The notes: generated by a model from the letters alone, not told the origin. DNA of 64,000 bases from ZC4RG29 sp964521255 (GCA_964521255.1 CAZFRM010000012.1:1-64000); one strand, 5' to 3'; positions 55,730 to 63,684 are shown, counted from the stretch's first letter. A program made the numbers and translations.

Positions 55730-56209
55730 TTATTCTAAGTGATAATTTAGAATTGCTTGCTCTACATAATCCATACGACGTACAATTCCGTGAGCAATCT
55801 CATAATAACCATGATACGAGCCATCAGGAAGGTTACGTGCAACCCTGCATAATTCATCAAAGGTTACTACATAAAAGGGAGCCTTATTACAATAAGACAA
55901 ACACAAACACGGGGCAATGTGAAAATTTGTAATACTGGCCGTTACCATTGGATCAAACAAGTGGCGAATAATGCCCATCGACCCGCCAGAATTGATAAAG
56001 TCGTACAATTCTTTTATCGATACGGACTCCGCTCCAAGCGTAATGAGTATGTCGTGCACTTTCTGTAAGTGAGGAATGTATGAATCAATTCTATCAAGGT
56101 CGTAGTCGACCCATCTTTTAACGTGTTTATTCTGCTGACGGTATAGGCTATTAAAAGCTTCGTCAAGCTGTGAGCGATTTTTAATCCTTTCTCGTTTATT
56201 CATAGACAT
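55730..56209 (-). CDS. island paralogue 2 of a tandem family (159 aa)
   Basis: 159 residues. It carries the shared segment RIDSYIPHLQKVHDILITLG then AESVSIKELYDFINSGGSMG and RHLFDPMVTASITNF, and YYEIAHGIVRRMD near the end. An N-terminal basic stretch (MNKRERIKNRSQLDEAF) is unique to it, as is a central CLCLSYC cysteine cluster. The ATG overlaps the stop of the 201-residue gene by one base. Confidence 0.65.
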   Translation of the reverse strand: MSMNKRERIKNRSQLDEAFNSLYRQQNKHVKRWVDYDLDRIDSYIPHLQKVHDILITLGAESVSIKELYDFINSGGSMGIIRHLFDPMVTASITNFHIAPCLCLSYCNKAPFYVVTFDELCRVARNLPDGSYHGYYEIAHGIVRRMDYVEQAILNYHLE

Positions 56210-56814
56210 TAATAGGGTTTCATGTAATAAGCGATACTTTCCTTATTGACGGTGAAAGGGGAGGGATTACTAACATTAATCGAAAAGAGTCTTTGAGGGT
56301 TTCTTAAAGGGTGATAGGCAAGGCCCGCTCCTGTTGGCGCCAAAATTTTAGCGTAGATGGCATTTAATTGATCGCATAACTCCTCTACATCTTCTATAAC
56401 CTCCGCAGCTAATTCCGATCCGTAAACCGTGTGAAGCGGTGTAATATCAGCCTCGACGTCCTCGCCTCTAACTATCTCGTCCTCGTCGACTTCATAATGA
56501 TCGAAATCTATTTCTTTGCCCTGGAGACTTTTAAGTTTAGCAATTACATTTTGCGCGATACTCATATCTATTTCAATGGCATCGACATTTATCTGTAAAC
56601 CTCCAACGGTTACGGTATTTCCACCAAAGACAAATACTTTAATGTCTCGGATAAAAGGAGTATCGACAAGGCCTTTAATATCGTCAAGGCTAACGCTTTC
56701 GGCTCCAAGTTCTGTAAGTCCATTGTAAATGGATTGAATCGTCGAGATAAAGCTATCAATCTTGGATAGCGCTTGGGTTAAATCTTCTGTTTTTACAAAA
56801 AGTACTACTGACAT
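56209..56814 (-). CDS. island paralogue 1 of a tandem family (201 aa)
   Basis: 201 residues. The N-terminal third matches the other two (SKIDSFISTIQSIYNGLTEL, GAESVSLDDIKGLV) and is followed by a VFGGNTVTVGGLQINVDAIEID strand region, then HYEVDEDEIVRGEDVEADI. The C-terminal 70 residues are unique. Acidic overall. Being first of the three and the longest, it may be the parent copy. Function unknown. Confidence 0.65.
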   Translation of the reverse strand: MSVVLFVKTEDLTQALSKIDSFISTIQSIYNGLTELGAESVSLDDIKGLVDTPFIRDIKVFVFGGNTVTVGGLQINVDAIEIDMSIAQNVIAKLKSLQGKEIDFDHYEVDEDEIVRGEDVEADITPLHTVYGSELAAEVIEDVEELCDQLNAIYAKILAPTGAGLAYHPLRNPQRLFSINVSNPSPFTVNKESIAYYMKPY

Positions 56815-56837
56815 GATTGTTTGGTTTGTTTAGTGGG

Positions 56838-57017
56838 TTAAAAATTATATTTGAATTGCATTTTTTTTGGAGGCGTTACCTTTGTGAAAGCGTTAAGACG
56901 TCGACTCAATAAATCGAGGTTAACATGAACCTCAGGGTGTTTACTTTCAAAGGCAAGGTGATACGCGCGAAGTAGAAAATTAATGGTGCCCGGCTTGCGT
57001 TGTTGGTTTCGTTTCAT
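56838..57017 (-). CDS. small island protein (59 aa)
   Basis: An ATG frame at 57017 gives 59 residues, opening MKRNQQRKPGTINFLLRAYH and ending MQFKYNF. Strongly basic, with a leucine-rich helix in the middle. It fills the otherwise empty gap between the HTH gene and the first paralogue, in the same direction, so it probably is translated. Function unknown. Confidence 0.45.
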   Translation of the reverse strand: MKRNQQRKPGTINFLLRAYHLAFESKHPEVHVNLDLLSRRLNAFTKVTPPKKMQFKYNF

Positions 57018-57043
57018 GAGTTTGAATGGCCCTGAATGAAAAA

Positions 57044-57232
57044 TTAGAAACGCTCTATCTTGCAGAGTTGAGCAAATTGCACGAGGTCTATATAGGTAGC
57101 CGAATTGATCTTGTACCTGGTTAACTTACCGGCTCGTGCGAGATCGTTTATAAAACCGACTGACGCCCCGGTGATTTCGCTTGCTTTCTTTGGGGTTACC
57201 GGTTGTTGTGGTGATTTAGTGGTTGTTTCCAT
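57044..57232 (-). CDS. excisionase/MerR-like HTH protein
   Basis: 62 residues from ATG 57232 (METTTKSPQQPVTPKKASEI); the frame is open to 57283 but the added residues are atypical. TPKKASEITGASVGFINDLARAGKLTRYKI is a helix-turn-helix of the excisionase/AlpA class. It is the first gene of the leftward operon with 19-bp repeats upstream, so it may regulate that operon. Confidence 0.65.
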   Translation of the reverse strand: METTTKSPQQPVTPKKASEITGASVGFINDLARAGKLTRYKINSATYIDLVQFAQLCKIERF

Positions 57233-57283
57233 AGTTTGTTTCCATTTAACGTAATATATCTTAATCCATATTACGCTCACCAT

Positions 57284-57468
57284 GTGCCTATGTTACGTTG
57301 AATTGAACACTACCGGGGTACTTCTGATCAGAAACAAAAAACCCCGTCATTTCTGATCGGGGTTCCGTTTTAGTGGTTGTATAATATTAGGTGGGGAATT
57401 GGTTGTACAACCGTTCACAACCACTACAACCGTTCACAACCTATTGCGTTTGCGTCGTTAGAGCCTGG
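57284..57468. promoter_or_regulatory. control region of the leftward operon with terminator and 19-bp direct repeats
   Basis: ACAACCGTTCACAACC occurs at 57407-57422 and 57426-57441, a 19-bp period, preceded by inverted GGTTGTA words. At 57336-57367 AACCCCG / CGGGGTT flank a hairpin loop, with TTTTTTG following on the minus strand: a terminator for the 95-aa gene. The repeats look like an operator or iterons. Confidence 0.55.
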
Positions 57469-57756
57469 TTAGTTTTTTGCGATAATGTCCCTGTAGCGAT
57501 CCAGGTCATTAAAAAACTCTGCCATTCGGAGAATGTGGAAACTAATGTGTTCGCGTTTGTCCTGATCCATTTCTTTCCAGGCTTCACAAGTTGCGGCGGC
57601 ATAAAATAAATCGTGTAAGACTTTCGCTCTTTCCTCTCCCGATCCTATTAGAAACTGATCTCGAAGAATACTTTTAAGGGAATCCATATTCCGGCGTTGA
57701 ACCTTTAGCGTTGCCTTTAGTTCTGAGTCATTTGATTGTTCTTTGTTTGGTAACAT
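57469..57756 (-). CDS. island protein of unknown function (95 aa)
   Basis: 95 residues, helical and charged, no signal. MLPNKEQSNDSELKATLKVQ then FLIGSGEERAKVLHDLFYAA and FHILRMAEFFNDLDRYRDII. Not recognised. It is isolated by a terminator downstream and by a long structured gap upstream, so it is its own transcription unit. Confidence 0.6.
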   Translation of the reverse strand: MLPNKEQSNDSELKATLKVQRRNMDSLKSILRDQFLIGSGEERAKVLHDLFYAAATCEAWKEMDQDKREHISFHILRMAEFFNDLDRYRDIIAKN

Positions 57757-57805
57757 AATCCAGCGTTTTAGTTTAAAAATTTAGTTTAAAGACATTTCAA
57801 AAAAG

Positions 57806-57877
57806 AGGACGGTCGCTGCTGGATTAACCAATGCAAAGCAATAGTGTAACGCGGTACTCGCAACCGCTCGCCGTCCT
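57806..57877. ncRNA. candidate structured RNA or tRNA-sized hairpin element
   Basis: AGGACGG (57806-57812) pairs with CCGTCCT (57871-57877), enclosing a GCGGT-ACTCGCA-ACCGC hairpin (5-bp stem, 7-nt loop) and a TGCTGG/CCA..GCA stem. The overall span is 72 nt. A T-run follows on both strands (TTTT on plus, CTTTTTTG on minus). It lacks a T-loop consensus, so it is not a normal tRNA. Confidence 0.4.
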
Positions 57878-58189
57878 TTTAACTCAAATTTGTGAGGTCT
57901 TTTGCCTTGCATTTAGTGATTGTGATTATACCGTGTTTAATCCAGCGCTTCAAAACTACCTTTTTGGTTTCTTCTCTCCAAATAAAAATTAAAAAAAATG
58001 TAGCCATACCGTTGCAAAAGTGAAACGGTTTTAGCATAACCACACTGTTATACATTGATTTTCAAGCTGTTCCATGTATCAAAAAATACCCCTATTAGGA
58101 AATGGCTCAGAATGAACAAATTTTAAGGATTTTGTTTTATCATTGTTGTATTACAAAATACTATAGTAATTATTGATATTTCCTATATT

Positions 58190-58214
58190 GGTGGAAAAAG
58201 TGGAAAAAGTGGAG
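58190..58214 (+). repeat. purine-rich leader repeat, inverted copy
   Basis: GGTGG-AAAAA-GTGG-AAAAA-GTGGAG, then ACATTTTTTT and the recombinase ATG. The same core in the opposite orientation makes up most of the two 53-bp repeats at 58869 and 59807. Confidence 0.85.
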
Positions 58215-58236
58215 TTCTAACAAAACATTTTTTTGA

Positions 58237-58869
58237 ATGAAAACTAATGCAGCCATTTACGTCAGGGTTTCTAATTTTAACCAGGATCACACTCGACAAG
58301 TCCAGGAACTTACCCAATACGCCAAAGGGAAGGGTTACCGGGTTCATGCAGTTATCCAGGAAAAGATTTCAGGTATCAAAAAGAATGAGGAGAGGAAAGG
58401 GATCACAGAGTTAATCCAGTTGGCAAAATCGGGCAAGATTCAAAAGGTGCTGATTTGGGAGGTATCCAGGTTAGGCAGAAGGACGTCGGAGGTCTTAAAG
58501 GTTGTGGAGGAGCTTACTGAAATGAAAGTTTCTATTTTTATTAATCAATACGGGATAGAAACGATCTCCCCATCGGGTAAACCCAACTCAATGGCTCAGC
58601 TTATACTAACAATGTTAGCCGAATTCTCCAGGTTAGAGCACGAAAGTATTACGGAGCGGGTTCGCTCTGGCGTTGCCCGTGCAATTAAATCAGGTAAGCC
58701 CTGGGGACGTCGTAAGGGTCAAATAAAATCCAGGGAGAAAGTTCTTTCGGACTATAAGGATGTTGTTAGATATTTGAAAAGGGGTAAACATTCACTTAGA
58801 GAGGTATCTAAACTTACCGACGTGGCAGTGAATACGATAAGAAAGGTTAAGGAAGCCTTGAAGGAATAG
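58237..58869 (+). CDS. serine recombinase (resolvase/invertase family)
   Basis: 210 residues. The catalytic domain starts AAIYVRVSNFNQDHTRQVQE with the nucleophile serine in YVRVS (residue 12), and has LIWEVSRLGRRTSEVLKV. A long helix follows (LAEFSRLEHESITERVRSGVARAI) and a C-terminal HTH (SLREVSKLTDVAVNTIRKVK). It could resolve multimers or invert/excise DNA at short sites. It is the only rightward gene of the island and is flanked by copies of a purine-rich repeat. Confidence 0.9.
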   Translation: MKTNAAIYVRVSNFNQDHTRQVQELTQYAKGKGYRVHAVIQEKISGIKKNEERKGITELIQLAKSGKIQKVLIWEVSRLGRRTSEVLKVVEELTEMKVSIFINQYGIETISPSGKPNSMAQLILTMLAEFSRLEHESITERVRSGVARAIKSGKPWGRRKGQIKSREKVLSDYKDVVRYLKRGKHSLREVSKLTDVAVNTIRKVKEALKE

Positions 58870-58921
58870 TTAATAAAAAATGTTTTTTCTATTCTCCACT
58901 TTTTCCACTTTTTCCACCTGG
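58869..58921 (-). repeat. 53-bp direct repeat, copy 1
   Basis: Identical to 59807-59859. It overlaps the last base of the recombinase stop codon and encodes the last nine residues (GGKSGKSGE) of the Toprim protein on the minus strand. Confidence 0.92.
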
Positions 58922-59806
58922 GTAATTTGGAAACTTATACAAAATGTAATCACATATATCAGGGTCTTTAGTGTCCACTTTACCAATTATTCCATTGAGT
59001 AGTTTTTCGGTGTGTTCTGCTATTGTGAAGTTTGCGAAGTGTCCGTATAGCTCTGCTTTTTTTCTCCAGGCATCAAATTTATTTAGGTCAGGGTATAAAA
59101 CTATATTGCGCCCCTGTAACGCCTTGCATCGGTTGAGAGATAAACCGTCTGAACCTCCGCACGCTAAACAAATTAAATCAGGTAAATAAACACTCATTAT
59201 ACTCGCCGACTTTTCGCTCTCAAATAATGCAATGGTTTTTGTTTTCGGTTGGATTGCTAATTGATGTTCTCCATAAAGACATTGATCCAAATTGAAATCT
59301 GGTATTTTCTTTTCCTTGTGAACCCAATGAGGCCAGTAAGTAATATCCTTGACGCGTTTTTTATCGGCCTCATTGTATAGCATTAATTTACCTCCTCGGA
59401 TTCTCATTTCCTGGTCGAACTGCCAGAATATCGTTGTACCAGGTCTATAGTCCGACGTCCCGATTAAATAACGCTCAACAATTTTAATTGCAATGTCATA
59501 ACCAAAGTGGTTAATGAGTATCCTTACAAAAAAATTCTTATCATGATCCTTATAACTTTCGTGGAAAAAACTTTCCGGCATGAAAGATGGACTTTTGCGC
59601 CTCAGTACTATTAGCGGTTGATTGACCTTAGGAGTGTTCTCACTTGTAGGCCAGAAAACTTTGTCACAAGAAAAACACTTTCCTTTATCGTCGTAACCTA
59701 CAAACGGGGAAAATTTTTCATCACGATTACTTTTGCCGCAAGGACATTGCTTTGTAATACGGTATCTCTGGCAACTTGGTACATACTTAAGCTCTATTTG
59801 ATACAT
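58889..59806 (-). CDS. zinc-ribbon / Toprim-like primase-associated protein (DUF6371-like)
   Basis: 305 residues. An N-terminal zinc ribbon (CPCGKSNRDEKFSPFVGYDD then KCFSCDKVFWP) suggests a CHC2/DUF6371-type DNA-binding finger. The C-terminal part has LFESEKSASIMSVYLPDLICLACGG and GRNIVLYPDLNKFDAW, a Toprim-like fold with the E...DxD pattern weakly kept (E-S-E and Y-P-D). Together with the D5-type helicase immediately upstream it makes up a split primase-helicase for island replication. The ends GGKSGKSGE come from the flanking repeat. Confidence 0.75.
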   Translation of the reverse strand: MYQIELKYVPSCQRYRITKQCPCGKSNRDEKFSPFVGYDDKGKCFSCDKVFWPTSENTPKVNQPLIVLRRKSPSFMPESFFHESYKDHDKNFFVRILINHFGYDIAIKIVERYLIGTSDYRPGTTIFWQFDQEMRIRGGKLMLYNEADKKRVKDITYWPHWVHKEKKIPDFNLDQCLYGEHQLAIQPKTKTIALFESEKSASIMSVYLPDLICLACGGSDGLSLNRCKALQGRNIVLYPDLNKFDAWRKKAELYGHFANFTIAEHTEKLLNGIIGKVDTKDPDICDYILYKFPNYPGGKSGKSGE

Positions 59807-59859
59807 GTTAATAAAAAATGTTTTTTCTATTCTCCACTTTTTCCACTTTTTCCACCTGG
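59807..59859 (-). repeat. 53-bp direct repeat, copy 2
   Basis: Lies in the gap between the helicase stop and the Toprim start on the minus strand, ending exactly at the base before the Toprim ATG. Identical in all 53 positions to copy 1, 938 bases away. Confidence 0.92.
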
Positions 59860-59873
59860 ATTGAAACTCCCCA

Positions 59874-61349
59874 TTACGGAAAGGAGCTTTTTTCTACATG
59901 TACTATATTTCCTTTATTAATCTCTGATACTGGAATTTTTAGAGCCTTAAGACGTTCGTTAAATTTCTTTTTACCTAATGATTTGTATCCATCCTCGACG
60001 CAAAATAATTTGTAATCATCGAATAATTCTTTAAGCGGTTTACTATATGACGTGCTAACTTTATATCCTCGATCTTCCAGGAACAAACTTACATTGTTCG
60101 ACTGCTTACGATATATGTTAACCTGATCGCTTATAATGGTCGACTCAGTAAACCTTTTATTCGTAAGGAGCCTATTTAATCCCTCAAGAACCCAATTAAA
60201 AACGCCGGAAAGTTCGGAGTTGATAATTTTCTTAGGCAACTCCTTATCCTGTTGACTCTCAGGGATAGTTACACTAAAAGGAATGATTATCAATCGACGA
60301 AAATAAGCGTCTGTTTGCTCTATATCGGTCGGAAGCTCATTGCAATTAAAAATAAGTCGTGCGTAGTTCGAAATTATGATCGGATTACAATATGGTAAAC
60401 GTGCCTCTATTGGCTCATTAGAAACAAGCTGTTTAAAAAAACTTGACTCAAGTTTCCCACTTATTTCCGTTGCATAATTTAAAAGCTTATTGGCTATCGA
60501 CGCTCTTGTGTAACCGTTATCATCTGTCAGGCTCTTAAGCGAAAAACTCGAAACATTTTCTTTACCTAAAAGGGCGTTAGCTATTTCGAATAGTACAGAC
60601 TTACCGTTTGCTCCCGATCCGTACAAAAGGAGCGCTTTTTCCAGCTTCAAAATAGATGGATGGATAAAGATGTATGCAAGGAATTCCGCGAGTACATACT
60701 GACATTCTTTATCCGGCAAAACATGATCTAAGTATTTTTTGAATAAAGTAGCTTGAGCGTCTTTGTTATACTCAAATGGGAGTTGATAGGTAATAAAATC
60801 CTCTCTATGAAATTCCCGGAGTCTCGTACCGAGGTCGGAAATCTCAAATGTACCATTCAGTAAGTTTACACAAATCTTATCGTTAGGGCGTTCAGGAATT
60901 GGGAGATTCGCCTCAGATAAGAACTGTTTATAAAGGTCGTCTCTAAATTTAAAGTGTAAGGCATCAAACTTTCTTACACCCATTTTATAAGCGGCCTTTC
61001 CAAGAAAATATTTGATCTGGTTTTTATCGATCAATTTCCAGTAAGCGCCATTGTATAGATAAACGAAATCGTTATTTAAGCATAGACCCCAATTATTTTC
61101 TTCGGCAAGATCAATAATGTTTTGGACTGACAAGACGAGGTAATGTTTTGTGTTTAGCTTAGATTCGTCCTCGACTCCTGCCAATTCTGAAAAACAAAGC
61201 GGCTCAATCCTCTCCAGGATTTTATTCAAAATCACGATATGAGGAACGGGATCGCCAACGACATCGCTATCCTTCGGATTCACGGGCATTATTTCTTCTC
61301 TGAGTTTGGCCAAAACCGTTTGGCCATCTAATTGTAAGGCCGCGCTCAT
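59874..61349 (-). CDS. phage/plasmid D5-type primase-helicase (P4 alpha family)
   Basis: 491 residues. The N-terminal D5_N-like region includes ICVNLLNGTFEI-type (VCVNLLNGTFEISDLG) and YQLPFEYNKDAQ. The superfamily 3 helicase core has Walker A LLLYGSGANGKSVLFE, Walker B-like ARLIFNCNELPTDIEQTDAYFRRL with the sensor asparagine, ending in a winged-helix region. P4-like satellites and many integrative elements use such proteins to replicate from their own origin. Overlaps the 64-aa HTH gene's stop by 4 bases, so they are coupled. Confidence 0.88.
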   Translation of the reverse strand: MSAALQLDGQTVLAKLREEIMPVNPKDSDVVGDPVPHIVILNKILERIEPLCFSELAGVEDESKLNTKHYLVLSVQNIIDLAEENNWGLCLNNDFVYLYNGAYWKLIDKNQIKYFLGKAAYKMGVRKFDALHFKFRDDLYKQFLSEANLPIPERPNDKICVNLLNGTFEISDLGTRLREFHREDFITYQLPFEYNKDAQATLFKKYLDHVLPDKECQYVLAEFLAYIFIHPSILKLEKALLLYGSGANGKSVLFEIANALLGKENVSSFSLKSLTDDNGYTRASIANKLLNYATEISGKLESSFFKQLVSNEPIEARLPYCNPIIISNYARLIFNCNELPTDIEQTDAYFRRLIIIPFSVTIPESQQDKELPKKIINSELSGVFNWVLEGLNRLLTNKRFTESTIISDQVNIYRKQSNNVSLFLEDRGYKVSTSYSKPLKELFDDYKLFCVEDGYKSLGKKKFNERLKALKIPVSEINKGNIVHVEKSSFP

Positions 61350-61540
61350 ACTTCCTCCCCCTTCGCCAGTCGTTCGAATTCTGTTAAGCTGATAAGGATT
61401 GACTTGTTAACCTTATGAGGTTTTAACTTTTTGCTCCGTATGAGATTCCTAAATGAGTTCACACAAATTCCGGTTTGTTCGCTGGCTCTGGAAAGAGTCA
61501 CAAGTCGGAGCGATTCAATGTTTTCATGATTGTTTGCCAT
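61346..61540 (-). CDS. excisionase-like HTH protein (64 aa)
   Basis: 64 residues. LSRASEQTGICVNSFRNLIRSKKLKPHKVNKSILISLTEFERLAKG is an excisionase/AlpA-type helix-turn-helix with a wing. It could regulate the replication operon it leads or direct excision. It is translationally coupled to the helicase gene. Confidence 0.78.
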   Translation of the reverse strand: MANNHENIESLRLVTLSRASEQTGICVNSFRNLIRSKKLKPHKVNKSILISLTEFERLAKGEEV

Positions 61541-61654
61541 AACTGTAGTGGTTTAATGATGTTACATAATGTTATCATACGCTCACGCTATTTGAGTGTT
61601 ACGATAAAGTGATCAGGGTAATTGTAAAGTGATAAGTATTAAGTACTTCTGGAA
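61541..61654. promoter_or_regulatory. operator-like region before the replication operon
   Basis: AAAGTGAT occurs twice, 20 bases apart (61613 and 61633 regions), beside GTGTTACGATAA-type words and GTATTAAGTACTT. These could be binding sites for one of the HTH proteins. Confidence 0.35.
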
Positions 61655-61933
61655 TCAGTCGGCAATTTTCCGCGATCCGCTTTTAATCCACTCGCGTAAC
61701 TCGCGGCGGGAAAAATAAAGCCGTCCAGTTTTTTTAGAGTGTGGGATAGCCCTCCTGTGAACGAGTTGGTAAATACTGGCTTTCGAAAGATTGGTCTCCT
61801 CGACGGCAAGGTCGACGCCGCCAAAGTCTTTTATACCTGGCTCGCTAATAGTTTTTTGGGTGCGGATTTCGAGGAGTAAACTCTCGATGCTGTTTAGCCT
61901 GGATTCCAGGGCTTCAAATGGATTTGATAACAT
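61655..61933 (-). CDS. excisionase-like HTH protein (92 aa)
   Basis: 92 residues. An N-terminal coiled-coil-like helix (FEALESRLNSIESLLLEIRT) precedes the HTH: VEETNLSKASIYQLVHRRAIPHSKKTGRLYFSRRELREWIKSG. This is the usual DUF/HTH_17 protein of Bacteroidota integrative elements, a candidate AlpA-type activator or excisionase. Confidence 0.82.
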   Translation of the reverse strand: MLSNPFEALESRLNSIESLLLEIRTQKTISEPGIKDFGGVDLAVEETNLSKASIYQLVHRRAIPHSKKTGRLYFSRRELREWIKSGSRKIAD

Positions 61934-62274
61934 GGCGTTAAAAATTAAGGTTTATAAAAATTTAAACCATACGCCTACAAGCCGGTGATAAACTCACCGA
62001 TCATATTATTCTATCCTGTCATATTAAGCTATTGTTACTCAGTATGACGTATGTTAATGGCAAACATAAAATTTTTATAACCGCATGTAAAAACAAGTTA
62101 TCCACAAAAAATAAGTACATAAGATTGTTGATAAAATTAGTGTCGATAGGGAAGTGAAAAAATCTTATAAAAAGTAATAAAATGTAATGACTTATTACAA
62201 AATGTAATGAAATATTAATGAAAAGATTATAAAATAAAATACCCCAACCGTTGGACGCTTTGCGAGAAAAAATA
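61934..62274. other. AT-rich non-coding region, candidate replication origin
   Basis: A perfect DnaA-box word TTATCCACA lies at 62098-62106. At 62171-62220 ten-base units recur in phase: AAAGTAATAA, AATGTAATGA, an inverted CTTATTACAA, AATGTAATGA, AATATTAATG. TGTAATGACTTATTACA (62183-62199) is an operator-like palindrome. It sits between the replication and integration genes. Confidence 0.5.
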
Positions 62275-62493
62275 TTATTTATTTTTGTACCGTATGTGGA
62301 GGCCGTCAATTATTTCCTCTGGATAGGAGATAATTATCTTACGGCCTTTGGCTCTCTTGAATATTCTAATTTGCCCATGTAAGCCATATGTACATAGAAG
62401 CGCTCCAAAAATCTCATGACCTTTACCCTCTCCGTGTATTTTGTCGTAGGCTACAATTAACTTTTCGAGTTCGCGAATATCGTCGTCTATCAT
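62275..62493 (-). CDS. island protein of unknown function (72 aa)
   Basis: 72 residues: DDIRELEKLIVAYDKIHGEG, then FGALLCTYGLHGQIRIFKRA and KIIISYPEEIIDGLHIRYK. Not recognised. The ATG overlaps the integrase stop by 4 bases, so it is translated after integrase and may modulate it. Confidence 0.6.
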   Translation of the reverse strand: MIDDDIRELEKLIVAYDKIHGEGKGHEIFGALLCTYGLHGQIRIFKRAKGRKIIISYPEEIIDGLHIRYKNK

Positions 62494-63671
62494 AAGAATT
62501 TACTTAGCTCGTCAAGGCGAGAGGTTTCAAATGAGTCCAAGTAATTCCTGGTAACCGCTTCCGAACTATGGCCGAGGGACTCGCTTATTTCTCCAACGGC
62601 AACCCCTGAGCGTTTTAATCGAGTAGCAAAACTGTGACGCGCCCAATAGAAAGTAACGTCCTCCGGGATACCTAACTCAGAGGAAAGACCTTGTAAGTCT
62701 TTGTTGATCGTCTTAAGTTTTGCGTGAATTCTATACCTAATGGTTTTTGCGGTAAGTCTGTCCTCCAGGATGCCAAAAATATATCCTTCGTTGTTGGCGT
62801 ACTTCGTAAGGATTTGGGCGAGGTTCCCATCGAGTGCCATGTCCAGGTGATCGCCTGTTTTTTGACGAGTATAAAAAATTCTACCGGTACGAACGTCTGA
62901 CCATTTCAGATTAGCCATGTCGGTAAGGTTCATCCCCCTGGCGAAGTAGGAAAACATAAAAAGGTCTATACTCTCCTGTACTCTCCCCTCCCCTTTGTAA
63001 AGCTTAAGAGCTTCGATTTGCTCGTTTGTTAGCGCCCGTTTCCTGGTTTTGATGGCTTTGATAGAAAAGCCCGTAAATGGATAGTTATCTCGCTTAGCTA
63101 TTTCATCGACAATCGCCCGATTGTAAACAGCCCGTAACGTCCGCAAGTACATGCTTACAGTTGTCGCTCCGCAAGTTTTCGAAATAAATTGCTCGAATTG
63201 CTGGAGAAACTTTTTGTCGATGTCTATAAATACAAACCCCGGCTTTCTAAATTCACTTAGTTTGTCTCTTGTGTTCCTGTATACCCTGGCGTTTCCGAGC
63301 TTTTCATCCCGCTCAAGTGCCTCGATAATATCATCGAAGTAGCGGAGAACATCACCGCTTACATTTCCAAACATTTTCGCTTGGAAAGAATCAAATGAAA
63401 ATTCATGCTCTGAAAAATATTCAGCCAACTTTTTAAGACTCCCTTGCCGGTGATCAAGTAGTTTGTTGGCCTTTTTTTGATCCTCTGTTAACCGCTTTGC
63501 CTGAAACCTGGAAAATTCATTATTCCATTCCTCAGGGGTAGCTTTCAGCCCTAATGAATAATATCGACGTTTCCGGTCGAATGTTACCCGGACAACAACG
63601 GGAAAAGTGCCGCCCTTAAGGGGATTAGTGTCCCGAAGTATTATAGAAAAATTTGGCTGCTTTAATTGCAT
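62490..63671 (-). CDS. tyrosine integrase of the island
   Basis: 393 residues from ATG 63671; TTG 63686 would add five residues but falls in the arm-type repeat. N-terminal arm-binding domain (FPVVVRVTFDRKRRYYSLGL), core-binding SAM-like domain, catalytic domain with the first Arg in FSYFARGMNLTDMANLKW, Y-W-A-R-H-S-F-A-T and LGHSS, and nucleophile Tyr in VTRNYLDSF. This is the Bacteroidota integrase type that inserts at tRNA 3' ends. Its gene lies beside attR. Confidence 0.95.
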   Translation of the reverse strand: MQLKQPNFSIILRDTNPLKGGTFPVVVRVTFDRKRRYYSLGLKATPEEWNNEFSRFQAKRLTEDQKKANKLLDHRQGSLKKLAEYFSEHEFSFDSFQAKMFGNVSGDVLRYFDDIIEALERDEKLGNARVYRNTRDKLSEFRKPGFVFIDIDKKFLQQFEQFISKTCGATTVSMYLRTLRAVYNRAIVDEIAKRDNYPFTGFSIKAIKTRKRALTNEQIEALKLYKGEGRVQESIDLFMFSYFARGMNLTDMANLKWSDVRTGRIFYTRQKTGDHLDMALDGNLAQILTKYANNEGYIFGILEDRLTAKTIRYRIHAKLKTINKDLQGLSSELGIPEDVTFYWARHSFATRLKRSGVAVGEISESLGHSSEAVTRNYLDSFETSRLDELSKFL

Positions 63672-63684
63672 TACTTTTTTCCCC

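Larger units (their letters stand above)
57757..58236. other. 480-base non-coding region of the island
   Basis: No convincing gene. It holds the structured element at 57806-57877, a direct pair of AATCCAGCG (57759 and 57931 regions), an AT-rich stretch, and a purine-rich leader repeat at 58190-58214 just before the recombinase start. It separates two divergent transcription units, so promoters for both lie here. Confidence 0.5.

Noticed and set aside
57806..57877. A normal tRNA in the island
   Set aside because: Size and closing stem fit, but no T-loop consensus, no proper anticodon arm and a 3-base gap between the hairpin and the acceptor strand.
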